This document shows, piece by piece, positions 25,080-36,606 of a stretch of 41,786 bases of DNA (positions within the stretch are counted from its first letter, which is position 1; each line of letters opens with the position of its first letter). The notes below the pieces were generated by a model. The model was not told the origin of the DNA. It searched no databases and was given only the letters and a program-made list of their open reading frames with translations. The stretch covers positions 16,268 through 58,053 of the forward strand of contig PMMO01000073.1 of assembly GCA_003162215.1 (NCBI GenBank), in the 5' to 3' direction. Both the position numbers and the translations under genes were made by a program. The DNA is from Ignavibacteriota bacterium. GTDB lineage: Bacteria > Bacteroidota > Ignavibacteria > UBA10030 > UBA6906.

Positions 25080-25613
25080 CTAGAACATCTTCAAGCACGC
25101 TGCAAGTCGGTCATACAACGCACCATCGCGTGCCGAGTCGTGTTGCATCTGAAAATTGTAGAAGAGATCCGCACCATCGCGCGCGAACCCGACCCGTACG
25201 CGTGCGTTACTTTCTCTACAAATATAGGCCGAGGGAAGCAGAGAGTCAAGATTCAGGTCAATGGCGAGGTCGTACGTGGCTCCGGCAATGCGCTGCGTGA
25301 TCTCGCGTGAAGGGCGGAACAGCCAATCGATGTTGTTCGGGCTCACGCGGATTATCGTGCTGCGGGGGAGAAGCACTGCGGCGCCGGTATCGTGTTCCTC
25401 GGCGACGATGGTCAGGCGGGCACCCGGAAACTGCGTGCGCACAAGGTCGATCACCAGTGCCGGCGACTGGGCCGTGGGTGTGAGTGGCAGAATGAGCAGC
25501 GCATTGCCGCCCGTTGACAGGGAGTCGGCGAACGAGATGACGGCGTTGTGCATCCGTCGAAAATGCCAACGCGACAATTGTACACCAAGAGAGCGGCGGA
25601 GTGATTCGAGCAT
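25080..25613 (-). CDS. GT9/heptosyltransferase-like half-protein (DUF6913-like)
   Basis: 177 residues resembling only the N-terminal Rossmann half of family-9 glycosyltransferases: a segment NALLILPLTP, then ATYDLAIDLNLDSLLPSAYICRES, and the ARVRVGF strand-turn. The C-terminal nucleotide-sugar half is missing. The size resembles the small DUF6913-type proteins of Bacteroidota, so it may be a naturally short family rather than a truncation, but I cannot confirm that. It begins 3 nt after the ligA stop and is followed by the STAS gene after 23 nt. No catalytic residues can be identified; the function is unknown. Confidence 0.6.
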   Translation of the reverse strand: MLESLRRSLGVQLSRWHFRRMHNAVISFADSLSTGGNALLILPLTPTAQSPALVIDLVRTQFPGARLTIVAEEHDTGAAVLLPRSTIIRVSPNNIDWLFRPSREITQRIAGATYDLAIDLNLDSLLPSAYICRESNARVRVGFARDGADLFYNFQMQHDSARDGALYDRLAACLKMF

Positions 25614-25616
25614 ACC

Positions 25617-28425
<2,809 letters not shown>

Positions 28426-28429
<4 letters not shown>

Positions 28430-30672
28430 TGCTTTCCTGCGTCTTCCTGGAAGGTGTGTTGATCGAGGACTTTGCGCACCTTGGATGCAAGTGTTTCGAT
28501 TTGAAACGGTTTCGGCACAAAACCATTGACTTCGCTGGAGAACTGCGGTGTGTCAACGGCGCCTTTGCCGTATCCGGTGACAATAATGACGCGGACATGC
28601 GGGTTGATCGCGCGCAGATGTTCAAATGCCTCTGTTCCGGACATCACCGGCATGTTAATGTCGAGGAGGACCAGGTCAACGTTTGCCCGGCGACTCCTAT
28701 AGAATTCCACTCCCTCACGACCGTCATGGGCGATGTACACGGTATAGCCGAGTGAGGTGAGGAGATCCTGTGCGATTTCGCACACCGGGGGTTCATCGTC
28801 GATGACCAGAATATTCTCCGTCCCGCGGGGAAACCGTCGCGGGCGCTTCCGCCCTGCACCAGGTACGGCGGCGGTATGCCGCGGAAGGAACAATGAAAAG
28901 GACGCGCCCTGGCCCTCACTGCTCTCGAGCGTGATATAGCCGCCATGGTTCTGCAGAACCCCATACACAACAGACAGTCCCAATCCTGTGCCGTTATCCT
29001 TCGTAGTGAAGAAGGGTTCAAAAATCCGATTCTGGATTTCGCGGGGAATTCCACGGCCCGTATCGGCAATGCGGATCTCCACGAATGGACCGGTGAGGTT
29101 TGCCGGGGCGCCCGCAGGCGGCGTGGCGCCGGGAACGGGTGCCGTTGACACGGTGAGTACTCCCTTGTCAGGCATTGCATCGCGCGCATTCAGAAAGAGG
29201 TTGAGCAGTGCCTGCTGGATCTGACCATCGTCACCGTTCACGGTAATTTGTTCGGCAGAAAGGTTGGTGCGAACGGTGATATCTTTTGTCACGCTGCGCG
29301 AGAAGAGATCCAGAGTCTCGTGGATGAGCGCATGGATATCTACGGGAGCGGCGATGGTCTCCGTTTTTCGTGCAAACGTCAGCAATTGTCGTGTCAGCGA
29401 AGAACCCCGGCGTGCGCTGGTCTCGATGATCTCGACGTATTTTGCCAGACGTACGCGGTCGCTCGGATGCCGCCGCATAATGGAGGCGGAGCCGAGAATC
29501 GCCGCCAGGATATTGTTAAAGTCGTGCGCAATCCCCCCCGCGAGATTTCCGATGCTATCGATCTTCTGCGCATGGAGGATGGCCGCTTCCATTTTCTTGC
29601 GTTCGGTGATGTCGCGGGCGACAATGCGTGCGGTGCGGCCAACGCCGGTGTCATCGAACACCAGTGAGGAGTTCAGGAGAACGGCAAGATGTGTGCCTCG
29701 TGGGGAGACCACATGCTCTTCCACATCCTTCAGCACGCGTCCCTCGGCAAACATCCGATCGACCATCTGGCGTAGAGCGTCAGTGTGTGCGGCATCAAAG
29801 AGGCTCTCGAACGGCGCGCCGAGGATTGCCTGCGCGTTCACGCCAAGCATCTCTGCGCCCGATCGGTTGCAGCCCACAATCGCGTGCTGCCGGTCAATGC
29901 TGAGGTAAATGTCCGGTGCATTTTCAAACAAATCGGCATACCGGTGTTCTGATTGGCGCAACCTGTCGAAGAGCCGGGCATTGTGAATGGCAATACTCAC
30001 GGTATTACCGATTGCCTCAACGAGTTCCGCCTGTTTTGGACCGAGGAGATCGTATGACGTTCCCGCGATGGCCAGCAGTCCGGTAATGGTATCTTTTGTC
30101 CGGAGAGGGATCGATGTCCATGACTGGATCCCGTGCTGTTTCAACGATGGAGGGATGTGCCCGCTGTTGTCACGCAGCCGTTCCCGTTCGACACGCGGCT
30201 GGTCAAGCCATCGCACGAGCGGTTCACCGGGAAGGGATGCGTATGCGAGGAAATCAAGCTCGGGCTCCATTGCGCCGTGCATGACAAGTCTGTCATCCTC
30301 GAGGAGATATATCCAACCCCAACGCGTCCCCAGCACCGACGTCATGTTGGTAATCGCCGTGGTGAGCACTTCATCGAGGGTGACAATACGATTGACCGAG
30401 TCTGCAACAGTGTTGATGGCGATGAGTTGGCGACGCTGATCGTCGAGGCGGCGACTGTTCAGAAGGGAGAAGTAGACGCTTGTGAATCCGATGAGGCCCA
30501 CTGCGAGGATGCTGATAAAATCCATCAAGCGCGGGGCTTGTCCCGTTGCAGCCATGGCGCTCAAAATGGTCACCATCGTCACGACCACGGCGGTGGAGGC
30601 CACTATTTGTGCCTGTTCGACCGGCCCGAGACCGCGGAGAAATCTGCGAACGGTGGTGACGGGATTCAGCAT
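28426..30672 (-). CDS. Hybrid sensor histidine kinase (GAF-PAS-HisKA-HATPase-REC)
   Basis: 748 residues. Two TM helices (about 19-40 and 48-66) are followed by a GAF domain (about 80-240), a PAS domain (about 245-360), the HisKA dimerisation helix with the phosphorylatable His in IAHDFNN, the HATPase_c domain (boxes DTGRGIPREI and GTGLGLS), and a C-terminal CheY-type receiver with the phosphoryl Asp in LVLLDINMP. There is no output domain, so signal must pass on to another protein; no response regulator gene lies nearby. ATG at 30672 is preferred over an upstream TTG at 30687 because a promoter covers that codon and ends 5 nt before the ATG. The signal is unknown. Stop/start overlap with the RodZ-like gene. 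Confidence 0.88.
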
Positions 30673-30677
30673 AAAGC

Positions 30678-30707
30678 CAATGTACAAAAGGGTGGTCTGA
30701 CATTCAA
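30678..30707 (-). promoter_or_regulatory. -33/-7 promoter of the hybrid kinase operon
   Basis: On the minus strand TTGAAT (first base 30707) and TACATTG (30684-30678) start 23 nt apart. The ATG at 30672 begins 5 nt after the -7 element. The promoter overlaps the alternative TTG start at 30687. Confidence 0.62.
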
Positions 30708-30731
30708 CGAGGGAGTCCGCGCGTCATGCAC

Positions 30732-30761
30732 AAAAAAAGTCCCGCCGCTTGGACGGGACTT
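30732..30761 (-). terminator. Rho-independent terminator of hup
   Basis: On the minus strand AAGTCCCG pairs with CGGGACTT around a 9-nt loop and is followed by a run of T (30738-30732). It lies 46 nt after the HU stop. It is the clearest intrinsic terminator in the window. Confidence 0.88.
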
Positions 30762-30807
30762 CTGAGAACGCACCGTTGGGGATGTGTCGCCCCGGTGGAG
30801 AAACTTA

Positions 30808-31098
30808 CTACTTCTTCACCAGCAACACTGCTTCTTTACAGGCTTTCGCGACGCGGAATTTCACGACCGTCTTGGCTGGGATCGTGATGGTCTCGCCGGT
30901 CTTCGGATTGCGGCCGAGGCGCTCCTTGCGTTGCACCAGAACAAGTTTTCCGATACCGGGCAAAGTGAAGGTGTTCTTTGCCTCTTTGTAAGCGAGTGCC
31001 GCGAGCTCTTCAAAAATTGAGGCTGCCACCTTCTTCTTCATTTCAAACTTTCCAGCAAAGTGTGCAACGACCGCCGTCTTCGACATTGCTTTTGCCAT
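30808..31098 (-). CDS. hup: HU-family DNA-binding protein
   Basis: 96 residues matching the HU/IHF fold. The N-terminal helices are followed by the DNA-binding arm region with LPGIGKLVLVQRKERLGRNPKTGE and IPAKTVVKFRVAKACKEAV. The short arm with GRNPKTGE is the usual HU sequence, not the IHF one. It probably acts as the nucleoid-packing homodimer. The first ATG has a strong CAGGAGG at 5-nt spacing; a second in-frame ATG lies 12 nt downstream. It has its own promoter and terminator, so is transcribed alone. Confidence 0.93.
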   Translation of the reverse strand: MAKAMSKTAVVAHFAGKFEMKKKVAASIFEELAALAYKEAKNTFTLPGIGKLVLVQRKERLGRNPKTGETITIPAKTVVKFRVAKACKEAVLLVKK

Positions 31099-31142
31099 TG
31101 ATCCTCCTGAGCGTTTGTGGGAGTACTAATCTATACGGGGGG

Positions 31143-31171
31143 AAAGATAGTATATTCCACCGATAATTCAA
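31143..31171 (-). promoter_or_regulatory. -33/-7 promoter of hup
   Basis: On the minus strand TTGAAT (first base 31171) and TATCTTT (31149-31143) start 22 nt apart, one base shorter than at the other sites. A leader of about 35-40 nt with an AGGAGG follows. The TTG overlaps the dinG stop codon. Confidence 0.55.
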
Positions 31172-33156
31172 ACAAAAAAAGCATCCAGCGGCTCAACGTC
31201 GCCTTCACGGCCAATCACCTCCACAGGACATTTCGGGAGCGCCGCCAGAAACAACCGACCATAGGGTTTCGTCAGAACCCTGCTGTCGAGGATGCTGACA
31301 ATACCTTTGTCGGTCACAGTGCGGATCAGCCGGCCGGCTCCCTGACGAAACTTCAAAATTGCCTCAGGAAGCGAGAAAGCGAGGAACGGATTGACTCCGC
31401 GGCGCTGAAGCTCCTCAAGTCGTGTCTCCATCAGGGGATGCGAAGGAACGGCAAACGGAAGTCGTGTAATGACAACATGCTCCAGCGCTTCCCCGGGTAC
31501 ATCCACACCCATCCAGAAACTGTCCAGGCCGAACAATACGGAGTGGATATCCCTCTTGAACTCCTCCAGCAAGGCGTGGCGTTGGAGATCGGCCCCTTGA
31601 ACCAGGAGGTTGATTCCGAGGTCTCCGATAGGGCCTGCGATCGCACGGGCAGTTGCCTGCATGACATTCATGCTGGTGAAGAGCACAAGCGCTTTCCCGT
31701 GAGTTGCCCTGATGCACTGCAGAATCGCCTGCGGCAGCTGGTTCAGAAATGCCGGTGCGTCCGGCTCGGGTATCGATCGGGTGACCCAGACCTGCATTTG
31801 CCGATCGTAGTCAAAGGGAGAATCCAGGATCAGGTCTCCGGCCGACTCCGCGCCGAGACGCGCTTTGACATACTCCATTGACCCGCCCACCGCAAGAGTA
31901 GCGCTTGTGAGTATCGTTGGTCCACGTTCTCCAAATAGCCGTGGCGCGAGGAGATCGTGTACGTCGAATGGGGCAGTGCAGAGCGTCACGTTGTCGTGCG
32001 GTTTTGGGGAAATCTCAAGCCAGTATGCGGCGCGGGGATTCCGGAGTTCCATCACGTCTTCGAGCACGGCAAGGCTGTTCTCAAGGGATTGTCGAACGCC
32101 GGCGATCTCCTGCTTCCGTGCCGCATCATCGGTTCGATCCTCAAGGATTTCGACTTTCTCGAGCAACTCCTTAAGCGGTTCGGAGAGTGTATCAACAACG
32201 ATGTGTGGATCCCGCAGGCGAATCTCGCGCTGCACTCCGCCTGTCTTCCGGTGGTTGACTGTATCCGCAAAGAGCGTGAAAAACTCATCGACAGATTCCT
32301 CCGCTCCCTTGAAGAGCGATACAAGACCACGGGACGCAGGGACCAGCAGTCCTTTTCGAGGTTTGCGATGATACAAACGATGGAGCGCCGAAATCAGCCC
32401 TCGTCGCGAGACCTTCTGACCAAAGGCGTTGCCTGCGGCCTGTTCGACCAGATGCGCTTCATCAAGAATCACGAAGTCGTTGTCGAAAAGGAATTGTTCT
32501 TCCGTTTGACGCAGCGGTAACAGACTGAAGAAGAGTGCATGGTTCATTACCACAACGGACGAGTGTCGCGCCTTCTCCCGTACATGCTGATAGGAACAGT
32601 GGGTGCCGCAGGTGCGTGGAGAGCAAATCCCGGACTCAGAACAGACGGCATCCCAGACATCAGGGCGGGGGACAAACGGACAGGTAGCGATGTCGCCATC
32701 AACTGACGTGTCGGCCCAATCTTCCAGCCGTCTCAGTTCATCGGTGACATCGTCGGCAAACAGCGCACCGGCGGTGGAAAGTGCATTGCGAAGACGCGTG
32801 CTGCAAATGTAATTACGTCGACCCTTCAGGGCAATTGCCGTGAAGTCCATTTCCAGGAGTGTTCGTGCAAGAGGGATGTCCTTCAGCAGCAACTGATCCT
32901 GGAGGTTCTTGGTGTGCGTGGAGATAACAGCCGTACGATTATTGCTTACTGCATGAAGGACGGCCGGAAGAAGATACGCAAGGGTCTTCCCGACACCGGT
33001 CGGTGCTTCAACGATAAGATGCTGTTCGGTGTCGAGTGCATGAGCAACCGCGCGGGCCATGGTATACTGTTGTGCCCGATAAGAGAAACCGGGGCGTCGT
33101 GCGAGCGCCCCGTCGGCGCCGAGAATGTCGTCGAGAATATCAGGTGTCACGGTCAT
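31168..33156 (-). CDS. DinG/XPD-family ATP-dependent DNA helicase
   Basis: 662 residues. Superfamily 2 motifs are visible: Walker A EAPTGVGKT (about 51-59), motif Ia ISTHTKNLQDQ, and the DEAH box in VILDEAHLVEQ (about 233). An iron-sulfur cluster is suggested by four Cys: NYIC, the pair in CSESGIC and CGTHC. C-terminal motifs include LFTSMNVM and the QGAGRLIR motif VI. DinG-type enzymes unwind 5'-3' at R-loops and stalled forks. The start ATG sits in a divergent 119-nt region shared with the MFS gene; a weak TACTTTG lies 8 nt upstream, preceded by TTC not TTG. The stop lies at the edge of the hup promoter. Confidence 0.9.
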   Translation of the reverse strand: MTVTPDILDDILGADGALARRPGFSYRAQQYTMARAVAHALDTEQHLIVEAPTGVGKTLAYLLPAVLHAVSNNRTAVISTHTKNLQDQLLLKDIPLARTLLEMDFTAIALKGRRNYICSTRLRNALSTAGALFADDVTDELRRLEDWADTSVDGDIATCPFVPRPDVWDAVCSESGICSPRTCGTHCSYQHVREKARHSSVVVMNHALFFSLLPLRQTEEQFLFDNDFVILDEAHLVEQAAGNAFGQKVSRRGLISALHRLYHRKPRKGLLVPASRGLVSLFKGAEESVDEFFTLFADTVNHRKTGGVQREIRLRDPHIVVDTLSEPLKELLEKVEILEDRTDDAARKQEIAGVRQSLENSLAVLEDVMELRNPRAAYWLEISPKPHDNVTLCTAPFDVHDLLAPRLFGERGPTILTSATLAVGGSMEYVKARLGAESAGDLILDSPFDYDRQMQVWVTRSIPEPDAPAFLNQLPQAILQCIRATHGKALVLFTSMNVMQATARAIAGPIGDLGINLLVQGADLQRHALLEEFKRDIHSVLFGLDSFWMGVDVPGEALEHVVITRLPFAVPSHPLMETRLEELQRRGVNPFLAFSLPEAILKFRQGAGRLIRTVTDKGIVSILDSRVLTKPYGRLFLAALPKCPVEVIGREGDVEPLDAFFV

Positions 33157-33275
33157 GGCAACGTCAAAGTACGGAAATCCGTCGACGAAATCGAACCGCA
33201 GAGGGCTGTCATTTGAAAAGCAAATCCGCTATACTCCATACCATTGACTCTTTCTCAGTGTGAAAGGACACCACG

Positions 33276-34670
33276 GTGACAGACCCCGTATCTCCGCAAC
33301 CGACTCACACCGTCTTCCGCCAAACCCTTCAGGAAATCACCCAGCCGTTCATTGATCTCTTCCATACATCTCGTGCCCTGTGGGGAGTAAATCTCTCCTA
33401 TGTGCTGGAGGGCCTGACGTATTTTGGTGTCGTCGGTCTCCTTGCGATCTACTTCAACGATTTCATCGGTCTGAATGACATTAGTGCAGGGCACATGGTG
33501 GCCTTCCAGACGGCCGGCATCACGCTCGGGATGCTCTTCTTTGGTGCCACTGTTGACCTCGTCGGTCCGCGCAAAGCACTCCTCGTCTCGCTCGCATTCA
33601 TGCTTGTGGGTCGCGTGCTGCTTGCCATGGCGCCCGACCTGAGCGCATCGCGTGGCCTCTGGTCAAGCGCCCACCTCCTGGCGATGGGTGGACTGCTCGG
33701 CATCATCGCCGGGTACGGCATCTATCAACCGGCATGCTACGCGGCGGTGAAATTCTTCACCAATGAAAAGACCGCCGCGATGGGGTATGCGATGCTGTAT
33801 GCCCTTATGAATCTGGGAGGCTTCTTGCCCGGCCTCATCTCGCCGCCGATCCGCAAAGCATTCGGCATCACAGGCGTCTTCTGGGTGTACGCATTCCTCA
33901 CGGCGGTGGGTATTGCCGTCGTGGCGTTGATCCTTACGAACCGTGCTGTCCGTCAGGCTACACAGGCAGTAGGCAAGGAAGCGGAGTGGAGAGGAGAACA
34001 GAAAGAGCGGAAGACGCCCAAAGAACAGTTGCTCTTCTACCTGAAGAATTTTCCGGTGAAGGACTACCGGTTTCTGTTTTTTGTATTCATCCTCATTCCC
34101 GTGCAAACGCTTTTCGCGCACAACTGGCTGACGCTGCCGCAGTACTGCAACCGCGCGTTCACCGGCGTCGTCAGTGAGAACTATGAATTCTTTGTGAACT
34201 TCAGTCCGCTGCTGATCTTCGTGTTGACGCCGATGGTGGCGGCATTGACGACGAAGAAGGACACCTACACGATGATGATCATTGGTACGTTCGTGATGGC
34301 ATTGCCGACATTTTTTCTGGCGCTTGGCCCGAACATCGTTACGCTGTTTGCGTATCTCGTGGTCATGACGATTGGTGAAGCCATCTGGTCTCCCCGCTTT
34401 CTGCAATGGATTGCCGAGGTCGCACCCAAAGAGATGACCGGCATCTATATGGGCATCGGCCAATTCCCATGGTTTCTCACAAAAGTGATTACGGGTCTCT
34501 ATTCGGGGTGGTTCCTCATGCATTACTGCCCCGCGGGTGTTCCACCCGACCAGATGCAAACAGGATCGATGTGGTTCATTTATGGGATCATCGCAATGAT
34601 GACTCCGGTGGGATTGATACTTGCCCGTCGGTGGATGCGGCTGGGATTCAAAACACGTCATGAGGGTTGA
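33276..34670 (+). CDS. MFS transporter (oligopeptide/POT-like)
   Basis: 464 residues with 12 predicted TM helices and the usual MFS loop between helices 2 and 3 (DLVGPRKALLVS). The layout, with a long hydrophilic central loop (about residues 225-260) and an interior ELF/TYFGVVGLL opening helix, is like the proton-dependent oligopeptide/POT group, but the substrate cannot be named. The start is GTG with GAAAGGACACCAC upstream. The acetyltransferase gene follows after 3 nt, then the SDR, suggesting one operon. Confidence 0.8.
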   Translation: MTDPVSPQPTHTVFRQTLQEITQPFIDLFHTSRALWGVNLSYVLEGLTYFGVVGLLAIYFNDFIGLNDISAGHMVAFQTAGITLGMLFFGATVDLVGPRKALLVSLAFMLVGRVLLAMAPDLSASRGLWSSAHLLAMGGLLGIIAGYGIYQPACYAAVKFFTNEKTAAMGYAMLYALMNLGGFLPGLISPPIRKAFGITGVFWVYAFLTAVGIAVVALILTNRAVRQATQAVGKEAEWRGEQKERKTPKEQLLFYLKNFPVKDYRFLFFVFILIPVQTLFAHNWLTLPQYCNRAFTGVVSENYEFFVNFSPLLIFVLTPMVAALTTKKDTYTMMIIGTFVMALPTFFLALGPNIVTLFAYLVVMTIGEAIWSPRFLQWIAEVAPKEMTGIYMGIGQFPWFLTKVITGLYSGWFLMHYCPAGVPPDQMQTGSMWFIYGIIAMMTPVGLILARRWMRLGFKTRHEG

Positions 34671-34673
34671 ACG

Positions 34674-35204
34674 ATGGCACGAATCTCGCTCCGCCCATTG
34701 GACGAAGCCGACTTCCTGCGCCTCATCGGTTGGATTGATTCGCGTGAAGCGCTGATCCAATGGGCAGGTCCAACCCAATTCACGTTCCCACTGACATCCG
34801 ACCAGCTTCACGCATATCTGCGAGGATGTGCGGGTGACTACCCGGAACGCCTCGCATACACAGCGCTTACGGATGACCGCGTCGTGTGTGGGCACATTGA
34901 ACTTGGTGCGATCAACAGGGAGAATGAGACAGCGAGTCTGTGCAGGGTGCTTGTTGCGCCTGATGCCCGGGGAAGGGGATTGTCTCTTCCGATGGTACAG
35001 GAAGTACTCCGGATCGGATTCAGTGATTTGCATCTTCGTCGGATCGAGCTGCGCGTGTACGGCTTCAATACAGCCGCCATCCGCTGCTATGAGAGTGCCG
35101 GATTTGTCAGAGAAGGGATGCTGAGGAAATCGCAGAAGGTTGGCCAACAGTATTGGGACTCGGTACTGATGGCGATTCTGCGGGAGGAGTGGGAACATTA
35201 TTGA
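34674..35204 (+). CDS. GNAT-family N-acetyltransferase
   Basis: 176 residues of the RimJ/RimL-like GNAT type: ISLRPLDEADF at the start, the acetyl-CoA pyrophosphate loop RGRGLS (about 99-104), the NTAAIRCYESAGF motif (about 126-138) and a final MAILREEW. It acetylates an amine of a small molecule or a protein N-terminus; the substrate is unknown. It is 3 nt from the MFS gene and 15 nt before the SDR. Confidence 0.85.
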   Translation: MARISLRPLDEADFLRLIGWIDSREALIQWAGPTQFTFPLTSDQLHAYLRGCAGDYPERLAYTALTDDRVVCGHIELGAINRENETASLCRVLVAPDARGRGLSLPMVQEVLRIGFSDLHLRRIELRVYGFNTAAIRCYESAGFVREGMLRKSQKVGQQYWDSVLMAILREEWEHY

Positions 35205-35219
35205 ACTGAAGGGAGAGCA

Positions 35220-35924
35220 ATGGTGGACCAGAAGGTTGCAATTGTAACAGCTGCAAGCCGGGGCATGGGAGCAGCATGCGCCCGTCATCTGGCGGCGTCC
35301 GGATACTCACTGATGTTGTTTGCCCGGTCAGAAGAGGTTCGAGTGCTTGCGAAAGAGTTGGGCGCAGATGCAATGACCGGCTCGGTTGCATCCGAAGCCG
35401 ATCTCCGCAAGCTGGTGGAACAGACACATGAGCGGCATGGGCGCATCGACGCGGTAGTCAACAACACAGGTCACGCGGCAAAGGGCGAGCTTCTTGCTCT
35501 CACCGATGAAGAGTGGCACACGGGTCTTGACCTGCTGTTGCTCAATGTCGTTCGCATGGCGCGGCTGGTTACGCCGATAATGGTGCGGCAGGGATCCGGT
35601 GCAATGGTGAATATCTCGAGTTTCGTGGCGGCGGAGCCCGGGCTCAGGTTCCCGATTTCCGCAACGCTGAGGGCTGCATTGGGCAACTATGCAAAGCTCT
35701 ACAGCCAGACGTATGCAGGTCAAGGAATCCGGATGAACAACGTATTGCCCGGTTGGATTGATACGTATCGTGTCGACGATGCTACGCGGCAAACGATCCC
35801 CATGGGTCGCGCTGGGAGAGCGGAGGAAGTGGCAAAGGCAGTCGGCTTTCTTCTCTCTGCAGATGCCAGCTATATCACAGGCGAAAGTTTGCTTGTGGAT
35901 GGCGGGTTCGTGCGTTCGGCGTGA
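35220..35924 (+). CDS. Short-chain dehydrogenase/reductase-like protein with a non-canonical active site
   Basis: 234 residues with the classical SDR Rossmann fold: the cofactor loop TAASRGMG (residues 10-17), NNTG in place of NNAG, the Ser pair in NISSF (133-134), and the C-terminal GIRMNNVLPG segment and final LLVDGGF. The expected YxxxK is replaced by SATLR (Ser147 and Arg151), so the normal catalytic Tyr and Lys are missing. The rest of the fold is well kept, so it is not a decayed gene. I have the impression that other proteins of this NNTG/SxxLR subtype exist. Dehydrogenase chemistry is therefore uncertain; a sensor or different chemistry is possible. AAGGGAGAGCA precedes the ATG. Confidence 0.78.
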   Translation: MVDQKVAIVTAASRGMGAACARHLAASGYSLMLFARSEEVRVLAKELGADAMTGSVASEADLRKLVEQTHERHGRIDAVVNNTGHAAKGELLALTDEEWHTGLDLLLLNVVRMARLVTPIMVRQGSGAMVNISSFVAAEPGLRFPISATLRAALGNYAKLYSQTYAGQGIRMNNVLPGWIDTYRVDDATRQTIPMGRAGRAEEVAKAVGFLLSADASYITGESLLVDGGFVRSA

Positions 35925-35946
35925 GAGCCGATCGTCGATCGCAACA

Positions 35947-35980
35947 CGAGAAACGGCTCAGGGGCGGCTTCTCGCGTTTT
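35947..35980 (+). terminator. Possible terminator after the SDR gene
   Basis: CGAGAA (35947-35952) pairs with TTCTCG (35969-35974), with a GC-rich interior, followed by CGTTTTAC. A competing stem, GAGCCG (35925-35930) with CGGCTC, lies just before. The short stems and the interrupted T-run make this weak. Confidence 0.35.
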
Positions 35981-36059
35981 ACTTCGGGATGGCAGGCTCT
36001 GATGCTCTAAGACTCAGGTAAATCGCCACCGCGCTGAGACTAAGCTCAAGACAACATTG

Positions 36060-36332
36060 TCACTTCACGCTACTTTCAGATTTGTAAAGCATCATGCAGA
36101 GAGTGTTATACAGCCAGGCAATCACCGTGCCAAGTATGAAGCCGCACACAATTCCCCATAACAACCCAAGGAGTGCCCCAACGATACTGACAGTGAAACT
36201 GAGGTTGAACCCACCGAGACATGCAATAGTACCCCCTTTTCCTGCGATGACAGCCCATATCATTGCCACGAATGCCCACAATCCCAAAACGATGCCAAAT
36301 GTCAGGCCCAATGCTCTTACGCGCAGTTTCAT
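36060..36332 (-). CDS. Small membrane protein of the 'bacteriophage holin'-named family
   Basis: 90 residues with two to three hydrophobic helices (about 5-30 and 43-75) and glycine-rich faces (GALLGLLWGIVCGFILG). Bacterial and archaeal proteins of this form are often annotated 'bacteriophage holin', but they are usually not in prophages, and no phage gene is near here. The first ATG with a proper GGAGG at 5-nt spacing is 36332, preferred over the in-frame ATG at 36344. Function unknown. Confidence 0.6.
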   Translation of the reverse strand: MKLRVRALGLTFGIVLGLWAFVAMIWAVIAGKGGTIACLGGFNLSFTVSIVGALLGLLWGIVCGFILGTVIAWLYNTLCMMLYKSESSVK

Positions 36333-36606
36333 GATTGCCTCCAAGTGGTTAATGAGGTGGCGAGCTATCTAGGGACAGAGACAGTGACCCCCCCCTACTG
36401 CTCTGCCCAGAAATCATGACTATTCAGCATTGCGGGGAAGTTACCATGCTACTTCACCAAAAGCAAGGAGCCGAATTGCCTCAATAGATTTCTATTCGAA
36501 ATGGTTTTGTGGCGATGTTGAAGCGCCTCTGGGCACTCTCCGATGGCCTCTGCGGAAAACGTATTGTCCGTTGTGCCACCATCAGTGGTGCAACGAATTG
36601 TTGCAG

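Noticed and set aside
33207-33246. A -33/-7 promoter for the MFS gene
   Set aside because: TTGAAA (33213) and candidate second elements TATACTC (33230) or TACCATTG (33239) give spacings of 17 or 26, not the 22-23 seen elsewhere.
33663-35288. A 541-codon open frame on the minus strand opposite the MFS and acetyltransferase genes
   Set aside because: Its product is rich in His, Arg, Gln and Cys without domain features, and the plus-strand genes are clearly real. It is a mirror frame produced by codon bias.
36060-36332. Holin-like protein considered as a prophage sign
   Set aside because: No integrase, capsid, terminase or lysin gene is nearby, and this protein family is widespread outside phages.
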